Assembly: GCA_019347575.1 (NCBI GenBank)
Contig: JAHWKY010000038.1
Location: 1 to 40,362 of the forward strand
Length of the DNA: 40,362 nt
Direction of reading: 5' to 3'
DNA from: Actinomycetota bacterium
Lineage (GTDB): Bacteria; Actinomycetota; Nitriliruptoria; Nitriliruptorales; Nitriliruptoraceae
Shown piece by piece: positions 7,533 through 16,695 of the stretch. Below the pieces are notes generated by a model, which ran no database searches, was not told the origin of the DNA, and saw nothing but the letters and a program-made list of their open reading frames with translations. Each line of letters begins with the position of its first letter. Within the stretch, counting starts at the first letter, position 1. A program made the translations under genes and the position numbers.

Positions 7533-9208
7533 CCGCGATCGATCCGACCACGCTCGCCGTCGTGCGCGGCTACCTCGACGAGGTCGTCGACGAGATGGAT
7601 GTCGTGCAGGTCAAGGCGGCCTTCAGCCCGATCGTGTCGGAGATGAAGGATCGCGCCAACGGCCTGTTCCGCGCCGACACGGGCGAGACGATCGCCCAGG
7701 GCAACGAGGGTTCGCCGATCTTCGTCACGACGATGCAGCACGCCGTTCAGGCGACGCTCGACTGGCTCGGAACGATCGGACGTCGGTGGGAACCCGGTGA
7801 CGCCTACCTGCTCAACGACCCGTACCTCGCCGGGACGCACCTGCAGGACGCCAAGCTCGTCGCACCGTTCTTCTGGGATGGCGAGCCGAGGATGCTGCTC
7901 GCGAACACGGGCCATTGGATGGACGTCGGTGCCGCCCAGGCTGGGGCGTTCGGCCCCACGTGTCGTGAGATCTACGAGGAAGGCGTGCGACTGCCCGTCA
8001 TGCGCTTCGTCCGCGATGGCGAACTCGATCCCGAGATCCTGGCGCTGATCAGGGCGAACAACCGCCTGCCGGATCTCCAGGAGGGCGACCTCCGCAGCCA
8101 GTACAACGCGCTGCTCGTCGGACAGCGGCGACTCGAGCGCCTGTTCGACCGTTACGGCCCTGACGTGGTGATGGCGTGCGTGCACGAGCTCGACGAGCGC
8201 TCGGAGCAGCAGATGCGCTCCCGTATCGCCGACATCCCGGATGGTCGCTACCACGCCGAGGATGCCCTCGACAACGACGGCATCACCGACGAGGAGCTCG
8301 AGTTGCGGCTCGAGATCACCGTCGACGGCGAGCATATGACTGTCGACTTCACCGGTACCACCGGGGCCTGCGAAGGGCCGATGAACCTGACGCGCTCGAC
8401 CACCGTGACCGCCTGCTACACGGGCCTGAAACACCTCTTCCCGGACATCCCGATCAACGGAGGCTGTTTCCGGCCCGTCGACGTGACCGTCCCGCAGGGC
8501 TCGCTGCTGGACGCACCGCCGCCCCACGCGGTGGGCGGCTACCCCGACACATCGGCACGCATCGTCGGCATGGTGGCCCAAGCACTGGTCGAAGCGGTCC
8601 CCGACATCGCGCCGGCGACGAGCTTCGAGACGGGGGGAGTGGCGGTCGTAAGCGGGGCGCGGAACGGCGACGAGGTCTTCGTTGCCGTCTTCCCGTACGG
8701 GGGTGGCTACGGGGGATGCAGGGGTGGCGATGGCCTCGTGAACGGCACCAGCGTCGTCGGCATGGCCAGCTTCCCTTCGATCGAAGCGTCCGAGCACGAC
8801 TACCCGATCCTGTGGCACCGCTTCGGGATCCGGGAGGGATCCGGTGGTGCCGGGCAGTGGATGGGTGGCTGCGGCAACGAGTACGAGTTCGAGGTCGAGG
8901 TCCCCGCGCGTCTGTCGATCCTGGGTGAACAGGCCAAGCACCCGCCACCCGGCGCGCTCGGTGGACTGCCCGGGGCACCCAACGTCGTGGCCTACACCTT
9001 GAACGGCGAGTGGCAGGGCCCGGACCTCGGAGCCAAGGTCAGGCCCGTCGCCATCACGGCAGGCGACCGCATCCGCATGCGGTCGCCCGGAGGCGGCGGG
9101 TACGGGGATCCAGCGGATCGTGACCCGGCGGCGATCGAACGCGACATCGCGAACGGGTACCTCACGCCCGAGCAAGCACGTGAGTGGTTCGGCGGGAGCG
9201 ACGGATGA
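7529..9208 (+). CDS. hyuB: Hydantoinase/oxoprolinase subunit B (HyuB family)
   Basis: A 559-residue partner of HyuA. Family features include FSPIVSEMKDRANGLF near the N terminus, GDAYLLNDPYLAGTHLQD near residue 90 (the conserved NDPYxGGTH metal-site region), DFTGTTGACEGPMNLT, and the glycine-rich C-terminal block RMRSPGGGGYGDP. Length is typical for HyuB (about 520-600). GTG 7529 is the start; it overlaps the hyuA TGA by 4 bases and immediately precedes conserved sequence. With HyuA it should form a cytoplasmic heteromeric, ATP-using enzyme acting on the compound imported by the Liv system. Confidence 0.88.
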   Translation: MTAIDPTTLAVVRGYLDEVVDEMDVVQVKAAFSPIVSEMKDRANGLFRADTGETIAQGNEGSPIFVTTMQHAVQATLDWLGTIGRRWEPGDAYLLNDPYLAGTHLQDAKLVAPFFWDGEPRMLLANTGHWMDVGAAQAGAFGPTCREIYEEGVRLPVMRFVRDGELDPEILALIRANNRLPDLQEGDLRSQYNALLVGQRRLERLFDRYGPDVVMACVHELDERSEQQMRSRIADIPDGRYHAEDALDNDGITDEELELRLEITVDGEHMTVDFTGTTGACEGPMNLTRSTTVTACYTGLKHLFPDIPINGGCFRPVDVTVPQGSLLDAPPPHAVGGYPDTSARIVGMVAQALVEAVPDIAPATSFETGGVAVVSGARNGDEVFVAVFPYGGGYGGCRGGDGLVNGTSVVGMASFPSIEASEHDYPILWHRFGIREGSGGAGQWMGGCGNEYEFEVEVPARLSILGEQAKHPPPGALGGLPGAPNVVAYTLNGEWQGPDLGAKVRPVAITAGDRIRMRSPGGGGYGDPADRDPAAIERDIANGYLTPEQAREWFGGSDG

Positions 9209-9255
9209 AGGAACGGAGCAAGGTCATGCAAGCCAACCCCGAGAGGAGCAAGAGG

Positions 9256-10488
9256 ATGCACGCATCACGTACACGCCGATCTCTGCGGATGCTCGCAGGT
9301 GTGGCCGGACTCGCCCTACTGATGACCGCATGTGGGGGTGACGACGACGCTGCGGACGACGACGGCACGGCGGCGCCGACCGCCCCCGACACCGGCGACG
9401 GGACGGCCACCGACGGTGGTGATGGTGGTGGCGACCTGCCGGACTCCATCAGCATCGGGGCGCTCGACTCGCTCTCCGGGGCCGCCGCCTTCTGCGGGCA
9501 GAACGAGGTCGCGGGCATGGAACTGGCCATCGCCGAGGCCGAAGAGATGGACTTCCTCGAAGGGACCGACATCGAGCTCGTCGTGGAGGACGACGCGAGC
9601 ACCGCGGAGGAGGGCGTCGCTGCGTACCGGCGGCTCGTCGACTCTGGCGTGACCGCGATCGTCGGCCCGTGCTTCTCCACCGTGGCACAAGCGACGGTCG
9701 ACTTCACTGCCCAGGACGAGGTCCCCATGATCCTGACGACGTCGGGTGACCCGCCGCTCGTCGATCCCGAGTGGGTCTACCGCGCCGGTGTCACGCAAGG
9801 CAGCTTCGCCGGCAAGACCGTCGACGTGCTGGCCGAGCGCGGCATCGAGAGCATCGCCGTCATCTACCACACCGACACGCCGACGATCGTCGGTGTCTGG
9901 GAGGAGGTCTGGAAGCCCGGTCTCGAGGCGGCTGGCATCGAACTGGTGTCCGAGGACGGTGTCACCGCTGACAAGCAGGACTTCAGCGCCGAGATCGCCA
10001 AGTACCAGCAGCTCGACCCCGACGCGATCGGCGTACTCGTGGTGGGTGGGCCCAACGTGGCGATCGTGACGCAGCTCCGCGAAGCCGGTCTCGACCAGCC
10101 GATCATGGGTCAGCTCGTGATGGGCGCGCCGTTCTACATCGAGAACGCCGGTGCTGCGGCGAACGGATCGATCTTCGCGACGAACTTCCACCACGAGCTG
10201 CCGTTCGAGAGCTCCCAGGCCTTCACCGAGGCGTACCGGGCCGCCGAGGGCAGCGATCCTGACTTCGCCGCAGCCAACGGCTACGACGGCGCGTGGATGC
10301 TCCTGCACGCGATCAAGAACGCGGGATCGGTCGAGGCCGGTGACCTGAAGCTGGCGCTCGACACCCACCCGGGTTTCGCTGGCGCTCAGGGCGAGATCAC
10401 CTTCGACGAGAAGGGCGACGCGATCGGACCAGGTGCAGTGGTCGAGATCGTCGATCAGAGCATCGAGTTCGTGAGCACCGAGGGCTGA
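9256..10488 (+). CDS. Periplasmic-binding lipoprotein of Liv-type ABC importer (LivK-like)
   Basis: A 410-residue solute-binding lipoprotein. The N terminus (RRSLRMLAGVAGLALLMTAC) is a lipoprotein signal with lipobox LMTAC, followed by an Asp/Gly/Thr-rich linker, as in high-GC Gram-positives. The mature part is a type I periplasmic-binding fold (Peripla_BP_6): ISIGALDSLSGAAAFCG, VEDDASTAEEGVAAYRRLVD, AIVGPCFSTVAQATVDF. ATG 9256 is preferred because AGGAG (9244-9248) sits 7 bases upstream and the signal peptide then has normal length; ATG 9205 and ATG 9226 are in-frame alternatives. This subunit selects the imported substrate. It is placed after hyuAB rather than with livHMGF, which ties transporter and HyuAB into one functional unit. 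Confidence 0.9.
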   Translation: MHASRTRRSLRMLAGVAGLALLMTACGGDDDAADDDGTAAPTAPDTGDGTATDGGDGGGDLPDSISIGALDSLSGAAAFCGQNEVAGMELAIAEAEEMDFLEGTDIELVVEDDASTAEEGVAAYRRLVDSGVTAIVGPCFSTVAQATVDFTAQDEVPMILTTSGDPPLVDPEWVYRAGVTQGSFAGKTVDVLAERGIESIAVIYHTDTPTIVGVWEEVWKPGLEAAGIELVSEDGVTADKQDFSAEIAKYQQLDPDAIGVLVVGGPNVAIVTQLREAGLDQPIMGQLVMGAPFYIENAGAAANGSIFATNFHHELPFESSQAFTEAYRAAEGSDPDFAAANGYDGAWMLLHAIKNAGSVEAGDLKLALDTHPGFAGAQGEITFDEKGDAIGPGAVVEIVDQSIEFVSTEG

Positions 10489-10498
10489 CCGAGGCGAT

Positions 10499-10531
10499 CC
10501 GTGTGGGGTGGGCTCGACCCGCCCCACACGG
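10499..10531 (+). terminator. Strong hairpin after the binding-protein gene
   Basis: A 14-base stem (CCGTGTGGGGTGGG pairing with CCCGCCCCACACGG, one G-U wobble) closed by the 5-base loop CTCGA starts 11 bases after the binding-protein stop. No T-tract follows, as is common for terminators in high-GC actinobacteria. It probably ends or attenuates the liv-hyu transcript before the CoA-transferase gene. Confidence 0.65.
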
Positions 10532-10568
10532 CCCCACGGCCGATGACGTAGAGACGAGGAACGTAACC

Positions 10569-11825
10569 ATGCACGAGAACGCTGCGGACAACCCGCTCGG
10601 GGGAGCGCTCGACGGCATCACCGTCGTCGACCTGACGCGCCAGATGGCCGGACCCTACGGATCGCTCGTGCTGGCCGACTTCGGTGCGGACGTGATCAAG
10701 GTGGAGTCGTCGCCGCATGGTGATCCCAGCCGCCGTACGGGAACGCACTTCATCGAGGGCGAGAGCACGATGTTCCTCACTTGGAACCGCAACAAGCGCA
10801 GCGTCTGCGTCGATCTGCGATCCGAGGCAGGGAAGAAGGTCGTACGCCGCTTGATCGCGGACGCGGACGTGTTCATGGAGAACTACCGTCCGGGGGTCGC
10901 CGACGCGATCGGTGTCGGCTACGAGGCCATGCGCGAGCTCAACCCGCGACTCGTCTACTGCTCGGTCAACGCCTTCGGGTCCAAGGGCCCGTGGGCCGAG
11001 CGTCCGGGAACCGATCCGGTCGTGCAGGCCTTCAGCGGTGTGATGTCGGTGACAGGGGAACGCGACGGCGGACCCGTCCTGGTCGGGATCCCCATCGCGG
11101 ACTACACCGGAGCGATGCTCGCCGTGCAGGGAGTCCTGCTGGCGTTGCAGGCGCGCGAACGCACGGGCCAGGGCCAGCACGTCGAGATCCCGATGATCGG
11201 GGCACTGCTGTTCGGCCTGACCACCCGCGTCGGGCCGTTCTTCCAGACCGGCGAGGACCCGGTCCGCTGGGGGAGCCAGCACAGCCAGGTCGTGCCCTAC
11301 CAGGCGTTCGAGACCAGCGACGGCTGGGCCGTCGCCGGAGTGTGGGGTGACGACGGGTGGGCGGCGTTCTGTGACGCGCTCGAGTGGCCGGAACTCGCCA
11401 CGGACGAGCGCTTCGACACCAACGTCAAGCGTGTGGAGCGCCGCGACGAGCTCGGTCCGCTGCTCCAGGAACGGTTCGTGGAGCGCACGACCGCGGACTG
11501 GGAGGAGCGTTTCACGGCGCACCGCGTGCTGTTCTCACCCGTGCACACCTTCTCGCAGGTGCTCAGGCACGAACAGGTGCGAGCGAACGGGTTGGTCACG
11601 CAGGTCGAGCACCCCACGATCGGCAGCTTGGATCAGATCGGACCCGTCGTACAGCTCCGCAGCACCCCGGCGCAGGTACGCAGCGCTCCACCTCTGCTGG
11701 GCCAGCACACGGTCGAGGTGCTGCGAGAGAGAGGCTGGACCGACGACGAGATCCAGGAGCTGCTCGACGACGGTGCGGTCGTCGCCAACGAACTCGAGCC
11801 AACCGGCGGGCAGCCGCGTGGGTGA
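10569..11825 (+). CDS. Class III CoA-transferase (CaiB/BaiF family)
   Basis: A 418-residue enzyme that moves CoA between carboxylic acids. Family signatures are DGITVVDLTRQMAGPYGSLVLADFGADVIKVE split as N-terminal nucleotide-fold blocks, WNRNKRSVCVDLRSEAGKKV, ENYRPGVADAIGVGYE, and YCSVNAFGSKGPWAERPG. The catalytic Asp should be in GTDPVVQA (Asp near residue 152). Length is typical. The start ATG 10569 has a GAGG-type ribosome site near 10553-10558. It follows the hairpin at 10499-10531 and overlaps the E1 gene by 8 bases, so it begins the second half of the catabolic locus. It likely activates the acid produced by HyuAB or by the oxidoreductases; the CoA donor is unknown. Confidence 0.88.
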   Translation: MHENAADNPLGGALDGITVVDLTRQMAGPYGSLVLADFGADVIKVESSPHGDPSRRTGTHFIEGESTMFLTWNRNKRSVCVDLRSEAGKKVVRRLIADADVFMENYRPGVADAIGVGYEAMRELNPRLVYCSVNAFGSKGPWAERPGTDPVVQAFSGVMSVTGERDGGPVLVGIPIADYTGAMLAVQGVLLALQARERTGQGQHVEIPMIGALLFGLTTRVGPFFQTGEDPVRWGSQHSQVVPYQAFETSDGWAVAGVWGDDGWAAFCDALEWPELATDERFDTNVKRVERRDELGPLLQERFVERTTADWEERFTAHRVLFSPVHTFSQVLRHEQVRANGLVTQVEHPTIGSLDQIGPVVQLRSTPAQVRSAPPLLGQHTVEVLRERGWTDDEIQELLDDGAVVANELEPTGGQPRG

Positions 11826-13776
11826 GGGCGGCCAGGAACGGCTCGAGCATCTGTACCGTGAGATGCGCCGGATCCGGACCTTCGAGGAGTGGGTCTCGCG
11901 GCTGTACGCGGGCGGTGACGTCCCCGGGTTCTGCCACGTCTCCGTCGGGCAGGAGTCCGTTCCCGTGGGGGTCTGCTCGGCACTGACCACCGAGGACATC
12001 ATCACCTCCACCCACCGCGGGCACGGCCACGTCATGGCCAAGGGAACACCAGCCCGCGAGATGTTCGCGGAACTGATGGGCAAGTCCACTGGTGTCTGCG
12101 GCGGCCTCGGAGGATCGATGCACATCGCTGACCCGAGGATCGGGGTGTTCGGGGCGAACGGTGTGGTCGGCGCTGGCATCCCCATCGCCGTCGGTGCGGC
12201 CCACGCGGCCCGGTACCGGGACGCCGGGTTCGTGGTGACGTGCTTCTTCGGGGACGGAGCGGTCGCTGGCGGCGCTTTCCACGAGGGTGTCAACCTCGCG
12301 GCGCTGTGGAACCTGCCGGTCCTGTTCGTGTGCGAGAACAACCTCTACGCCGAGTTCACCTGGTGGGAACGCCAGCATCCCGTGCCGCCAGCCGAGCGTG
12401 CGGCCGCCTACGGGCTGAAGGGACACCGCATCGACGGACGCGACGTGGCCGAGGTGGCAGACCTGGCTGGAGAACTCGTCGACCAGCTCCGTTCCGGTGG
12501 GCCACCCGTCCTGCTCGAGGTCACGGTCCACCGGTGGGAGGGGCACTACGTCGGTGATCCGGCTGACTACCGCCTCGAGGGCGAGCGTGAGGCCATGCGT
12601 GCGGAGGATCCGCTCGCGCATGCACGCGAACGCCTCGAGGACGACGAGGCCGACACCATCGATCGTGAGGTCGAGGAGGAGATGCGCACCGCGGTCGAAA
12701 CCGCTCGGGCCGACCCCGTCCCCGACATCGCCGATCTCGGCCGGTACGTCTACGCGCCCCGACCACTGATCGACGAGGAGGACATCGATGACGACGTCAG
12801 CGACTTCCGCTACATCGACGGGGTCATCGCAGGCCTCGGTGATGCGATGGTCGACGACGATCGGGTCTTCCTCGCCGGGGTCGACGTAGGCGCGGTCGGT
12901 GGGATCTTCCGTGCGACCCGTGGCCTGTTCGACCAGTTCGGAGCCGATCGCGTGATCGACACGCCCATCTCCGAGACCGCCGTCGTAGGCCTGGCCGTGG
13001 GCTCAGCAATGGCCGGTCTGCGCCCCGTGATCGAGATCATGTTCATCGATTTCATCGGCGTCTGCTTCGACCAGATCATCAACCAGGCAGCGAAGCTGCG
13101 GTTCATGACCGGCGGCGCCGTTGACCTATCGCTGGTGATCCGGACACAATACGGGGCGGGACGGTCGGCGGGCGCCCAGCACTCGCAGAGCCTGGAGGCG
13201 CTCCTCGCAGCCGTCCCAGGGCTCTCGGTCGTGATGCCGTCGACGGGGACCGACGCCTACGGCCTGCTCCGTTCCGCGATCGAGGATCCGAACCCCGTGG
13301 TCTTCATCGAGCACCGCCACCTCTACGGATGGCGCGGCCCGAAACCGGGATCGGCACACCGGGTTCCACTCGGCAAGGCGAACGTCGTACGTGAGGGCCG
13401 GGATGTCACTCTCGTCACTTCTGGACGTCTTCTGCACCAGTCGCTCGACGCAGCGAACGAACTCGCCGACGAAGGCATCGACATCGAGGTGATCGACCTG
13501 CGTTCTCTCGTGCCTCTCGACGTCGAAACGATCGCGTCGTCCGTTCGGAAGACCACCCGCCTCGCCGTCGCACACGAGGCACCGGCGCCCTTCGGGATGG
13601 GCGCCGAGATCATCCAGGCGACGCTCGAGCAGGCGTTCTGGCGGATGGACGCGCCACCGCTTCGCATCGCTCCGCCTCCCGTTCCGGCACCCTACGCCCC
13701 GAACCTCGAGCGGGCGTGGCTGCCCGGGAAGGAGCGCATCGTGGAGGAACTGCGTCGACTGAGGCGGATGGCATGA
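11818..13776 (+). CDS. Fused alpha-beta thiamine-diphosphate 2-oxo acid/acetoin dehydrogenase E1
   Basis: A 652-residue single-chain E1. Residues about 1-320 are the alpha part: HRGHGHVMAKG, GGLGGSMHIADP and the thiamine-diphosphate motif GDGAVAGG (from residue 145) ending in NN (174-175). Residues about 330-650 are the transketolase-like beta part with DTPISETAVVGLAVGSAMAG, GAGRSAGAQHSQS, FIEHRHLYG and the C-terminal VAHEAPAPFGMGAEI. Alpha and beta are usually separate genes (PdhA/PdhB, AcoA/AcoB); here a linker of acidic sequence joins them. GTG 11818 overlaps the CoA-transferase end by 8 bases; the stop overlaps the regulator start. Sequence is closest in feel to acetoin or branched-chain E1. 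No E2 or E3 gene is present in the window, so partners must be elsewhere or the enzyme works differently. Confidence 0.85.
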   Translation: MGEGGQERLEHLYREMRRIRTFEEWVSRLYAGGDVPGFCHVSVGQESVPVGVCSALTTEDIITSTHRGHGHVMAKGTPAREMFAELMGKSTGVCGGLGGSMHIADPRIGVFGANGVVGAGIPIAVGAAHAARYRDAGFVVTCFFGDGAVAGGAFHEGVNLAALWNLPVLFVCENNLYAEFTWWERQHPVPPAERAAAYGLKGHRIDGRDVAEVADLAGELVDQLRSGGPPVLLEVTVHRWEGHYVGDPADYRLEGEREAMRAEDPLAHARERLEDDEADTIDREVEEEMRTAVETARADPVPDIADLGRYVYAPRPLIDEEDIDDDVSDFRYIDGVIAGLGDAMVDDDRVFLAGVDVGAVGGIFRATRGLFDQFGADRVIDTPISETAVVGLAVGSAMAGLRPVIEIMFIDFIGVCFDQIINQAAKLRFMTGGAVDLSLVIRTQYGAGRSAGAQHSQSLEALLAAVPGLSVVMPSTGTDAYGLLRSAIEDPNPVVFIEHRHLYGWRGPKPGSAHRVPLGKANVVREGRDVTLVTSGRLLHQSLDAANELADEGIDIEVIDLRSLVPLDVETIASSVRKTTRLAVAHEAPAPFGMGAEIIQATLEQAFWRMDAPPLRIAPPPVPAPYAPNLERAWLPGKERIVEELRRLRRMA

Positions 13777-14507
13777 CCACGATGCCGCGTCGCCAGGAGA
13801 AGATGTCGGAGATCGTCTCCCGCGAGATCGTCCACGCCATCGTCGACCAGGGCCTCGAGCCTGGCGCGAAGCTGGCGTCGGAGGGCGAGATGCTGGAACA
13901 GTTCGGGGTCGGCCGGGCGACCCTCCGGGAGGCTCTGCGGATCCTCGAGGTGAACGGCCTCATCCAGATCCGGCCGGGGCCCGGTGGTGGACCCATCGTC
14001 GCGGGCGTGAAGAGCCACGACTTCGGCCGGATGTCCACGCTGTACTACCACATGACCGGAGCGACCTTCCGGGAACTGGCCGAAGCCCGCCGCGCGATGG
14101 AGCCCGTCATGGCGCGGCTCGCGGCCGAGCGTGCCGACCCCGATCAGTTCGATCGGCTCCGCCGTTCCATCGAGCGGGCGGAGGCCGCCAGCGTCCGCGA
14201 GGAGGGGAACTGGGCCCGCGTCAGCACCGACTTCCACGCGACGGTGGCGAGCATGTCCGGCAACCGTGTCCTGGATCTGTTCGCTGAGTCTCTCAAGGAC
14301 GTCTGGTTCGATCGCATCTACGGCCTGATGTATCCAGTCGACGCTCGGGAGCAGGTCCGGCGAGATCACGAAGCCATCGCCGGCGCGATCATCAAAGGCG
14401 ATGGCAAGAAGGCGGAGAAGTTGATGGCCGCCCACATGGACGAGTTCCAGGGTTTCGTGACCGAGCGCTACCACGGCCTGCTCGACGAGGTTCTCGACTG
14501 GAGGTAA
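13773..14507 (+). CDS. GntR-family regulator, FadR subfamily (FCD domain)
   Basis: A 244-residue DNA-binding repressor/activator. Residues about 8-75 form the winged helix-turn-helix (IVSREIVHAIVDQGLEPGAKLASE, then GVGRATLREALRILEVNGL, the GntR recognition helix). The remainder is an all-helical FCD effector domain with the metal/ligand-binding pattern ARRAMEPVMARLAAE, DFHATVAS and RRDHEAIAGAIIKGD...AAHM. ATG 13773 overlaps the E1 stop (ATGA). Such proteins commonly respond to a carboxylate intermediate of the pathway they sit in, so it is the natural candidate for local control. Candidate operators are the AT-rich promoter islands at 1412-1440 and 16690-16710, but neither shows a clear FadR-type TNGTNNNACNA box. 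Confidence 0.88.
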   Translation: MTTMPRRQEKMSEIVSREIVHAIVDQGLEPGAKLASEGEMLEQFGVGRATLREALRILEVNGLIQIRPGPGGGPIVAGVKSHDFGRMSTLYYHMTGATFRELAEARRAMEPVMARLAAERADPDQFDRLRRSIERAEAASVREEGNWARVSTDFHATVASMSGNRVLDLFAESLKDVWFDRIYGLMYPVDAREQVRRDHEAIAGAIIKGDGKKAEKLMAAHMDEFQGFVTERYHGLLDEVLDWR

Positions 14508-14512
14508 CGGAC

Positions 14513-15709
14513 GTGTCCCAGGGTGGCAGCCCACGTGTCGTCGACTTCTCGACGCACCTGTCGGGCCCCCTCGCGAGCCACCTCCTGACCGAGATGGGCG
14601 CCGACGTCGTGAAGATCGAACGTCCTGGGGTCGGGGACGGCAACCGCGGACTCGACCCGTTGATCGCGGGACGCGGCATGTTCCACGCGGCGTTGAACTC
14701 CGGTGCCCGGAGCCTGGCCGTGCACAACCGCTCGCCGTACTGGAACGACATCGTCGCCGCCGCGGCGCGTTGGGCGGACGCCGTCATCGTCGGCCTGCGC
14801 CCCGTCGACGCGCAGCGTCGCGGCCTCGACTTCGCCACGCTCCGCGTGGAGAACCCCACCCTGGTGTACTGCCTGGTCTCGGGGTTCGGTGAGCGGGGCC
14901 CGTGGGCGGACTACACCGCGCACGGTCAGACGATCGACGCGCTGGCCGGTCAGGTACCCATCGAGTGGCACGACGGGCTGCCGTCGACACAGTCGGGCTG
15001 GCGATCGAGCGGAGCGGTGCTGGCAGGTGTGTTCGCCGCGTTGGGCGTGTTGGCGGGCCTGTACCGACGCGAGCGCGGAGAGGGAGCTCAGCACGTCAGC
15101 GCGTCGCTTTGGGGGAGCGCGATGTGGTGGAACTGGCGCGACCTCAACACCTACGCGAACCTGGGCCAGCCCTGGAACGAGTACCGCGAGCTGGGGGCGA
15201 GGTACGCGATGTACCCCACGGCCGACGATCGCGCGGTCCTGCTCGCCCCGATCGAGCGCAAGTTCTGGCACCGTCTGTGCGACATCCTCGATCTGCCCGA
15301 CGAGTGGCGCGAGCGCGGTTCGTGGGAGCGTTCCGCGATGGAGTTCGGCCGTGGCCCTGAACACGCTGACGAACGGCCCTTGATCGCCGAGCGCATGCGC
15401 CAGAAGCCGTTGGACGAATGGTGGCCCGCGCTCGAGGAGAGCGGTATCCCCTTCGCGCCGGTGTTGACCGTCGAGGAGGCGCTCCGGAGCGAGCACGCTG
15501 CCGCGGAGGGGGTGATGCGTGGGACACGAGTCCTCGAGGAAGACGTGCTCGTGAGCGCGTTGCCGATGCGGCTCTCGGACTCCGCGGAGGGCGCCGGCAC
15601 CGGCCCACTCGACCCGTTGTCGCCCGCCCCGGAGCTGGGCGCCGACGCACGGTCCGTGCTGGCCGACCTCGGGCTCGAGGGCATCGAGGACGAACTCGGC
15701 GTCGACTGA
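14513..15709 (+). CDS. Class III CoA-transferase, second copy (CaiB/BaiF family)
   Basis: A 398-residue CaiB/BaiF enzyme distinct from the one at 10569. It starts directly in the fold with VVDFSTHLSGPLASHLLTEMG and ADVVKIERPG, has LVYCLVSGFGERGPWADYTA, and the expected catalytic Asp in the next segment (near HGQTIDALAGQ). It lacks the clear WNRNK block of the first copy (here FHAALNSGARSLAVHN) and shows YRRERGEGAQHVSASLW, so the two are divergent and probably use different acids or form a heteromer, as some CaiB-family enzymes do. GTG 14513 lies five bases after the regulator stop, with GGAGG at about 14500. The gene converges on the reductase gene, leaving 7 bases between stops. Confidence 0.85.
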   Translation: MSQGGSPRVVDFSTHLSGPLASHLLTEMGADVVKIERPGVGDGNRGLDPLIAGRGMFHAALNSGARSLAVHNRSPYWNDIVAAAARWADAVIVGLRPVDAQRRGLDFATLRVENPTLVYCLVSGFGERGPWADYTAHGQTIDALAGQVPIEWHDGLPSTQSGWRSSGAVLAGVFAALGVLAGLYRRERGEGAQHVSASLWGSAMWWNWRDLNTYANLGQPWNEYRELGARYAMYPTADDRAVLLAPIERKFWHRLCDILDLPDEWRERGSWERSAMEFGRGPEHADERPLIAERMRQKPLDEWWPALEESGIPFAPVLTVEEALRSEHAAAEGVMRGTRVLEEDVLVSALPMRLSDSAEGAGTGPLDPLSPAPELGADARSVLADLGLEGIEDELGVD

Positions 15710-15716
15710 GCGGTCG

Positions 15717-16670
15717 TCAGTCCCCACTGCTGGCCAGGAGTTCTGCTCGGGCACGCACCAGCAGGTCCAGGGTCAGGTTGACGGGCACATCCACGCGCGC
15801 CTCGTGCGCCCGCTCGACGATGACTCCGGAGATGTCGGCTGCCTCCGAGGGTCGACCGCTGACCAGCGACTGGTACGTCGAGCCAGCGGTGCGCGTCGTC
15901 GTGGGGGCACCCCTGCCGAAGAAGCTCTCGAGGCGGTCGGTGTCGAGCCGGACGTCCAGCGCCCCCGCGACCTCGTAGACCTCGGCACGCGCCAACGCCA
16001 TGAGGCGCCGGACGCTGGCGGCCTGCAGCATCTCGTGCACCGGCAGCATCAGCGCACCGGAGACGCTGTTGGCCGTGGCGAGAGCCAGCTTCTCCCACAG
16101 CATGACGTCGCGATCGTCGACGATGCGTACGGGCAACTCGGGCTGGTCAGCGATCGAGGCGAAGCGTTCCGCGGCGAGCTCGGCATCCGGCCTCGGGGCG
16201 AGAAGTGTGGGGCCCTCTCCTGTCCACGCGACGATCCCGGGAGCCAGGTGGGTCGCACCCTGGTAGGTGGTCCCTGCCACGCCTCGGGGATCGGCTGACT
16301 CCACCAGCTCCGCGCTGCGCAGACCGTTCTGCAGCGACACCACCAGGCCGTCGTCCGCGACGAGTCGCAGGCCGAGGTTCGTCGCCCAGGGGGCGTCGTC
16401 GGCCTTGTTCAGCAGCAGCACGGCGTCGAAGCGCCCGGCACCTGGGACGTCGTCGGGTCCCGATACCTCCGGATACTCCCGCAGCGTTTCGGCGCCGGGC
16501 GAGCGGTGGTCCTCGACGGTCACCCCGTCGCTGGCGATGCGCTCGGCGACCTCGCTGCGTCTGGTCACCAGCGTGACGTGCACACCGGTGCGCTCCAGTA
16601 GGGCGGCGTACACACAGCCCAGGGCGCCTGCTCCGACGACCGCGACCGTGTAGGTGTCGTGGCTTCCCAC
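15717..16670 (-). CDS. Ketopantoate reductase-like oxidoreductase (ApbA/PanE family)
   Basis: A 317-residue NADP-dependent reductase of the ApbA/PanE family. The Rossmann motif is VAVVGAGALGCVYAALL near residue 9, followed by VTLVTRR; NKADD marks the second cofactor block; WEKLALATANSVSGAL contains the catalytic Lys near residue 193; the C-terminal helical domain ends with the SYQSLVSG-like pattern (TYQSLVSGRPSEAADISG) and a Glu-rich segment. The family reduces 2-oxo-pantoate, but many catabolic-cluster members act on other 2-oxo acids. As the only reversed gene of the region, divergent from the SDR, it shares an AT-rich intergenic promoter with it. A role in the local catabolic pathway is more likely than coenzyme A synthesis, by context only. 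Confidence 0.85.
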   Translation of the reverse strand: MGSHDTYTVAVVGAGALGCVYAALLERTGVHVTLVTRRSEVAERIASDGVTVEDHRSPGAETLREYPEVSGPDDVPGAGRFDAVLLLNKADDAPWATNLGLRLVADDGLVVSLQNGLRSAELVESADPRGVAGTTYQGATHLAPGIVAWTGEGPTLLAPRPDAELAAERFASIADQPELPVRIVDDRDVMLWEKLALATANSVSGALMLPVHEMLQAASVRRLMALARAEVYEVAGALDVRLDTDRLESFFGRGAPTTTRTAGSTYQSLVSGRPSEAADISGVIVERAHEARVDVPVNLTLDLLVRARAELLASSGD

Positions 16671-16695
16671 CGCCCGTCTCCCGAGAGCTATCTCT

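Noticed and set aside
7496-9175. A 559-residue minus-strand open frame opposite hyuB
   Set aside because: High-GC antisense shadow; the hyuB frame has all family motifs and fits the operon by a 4-base overlap.
5490-9208. Acetone or acetophenone carboxylase
   Set aside because: The two large subunits belong to the same superfamily, but no small gamma subunit gene lies beside them; a hydantoinase/oxoprolinase-like assignment is safer.
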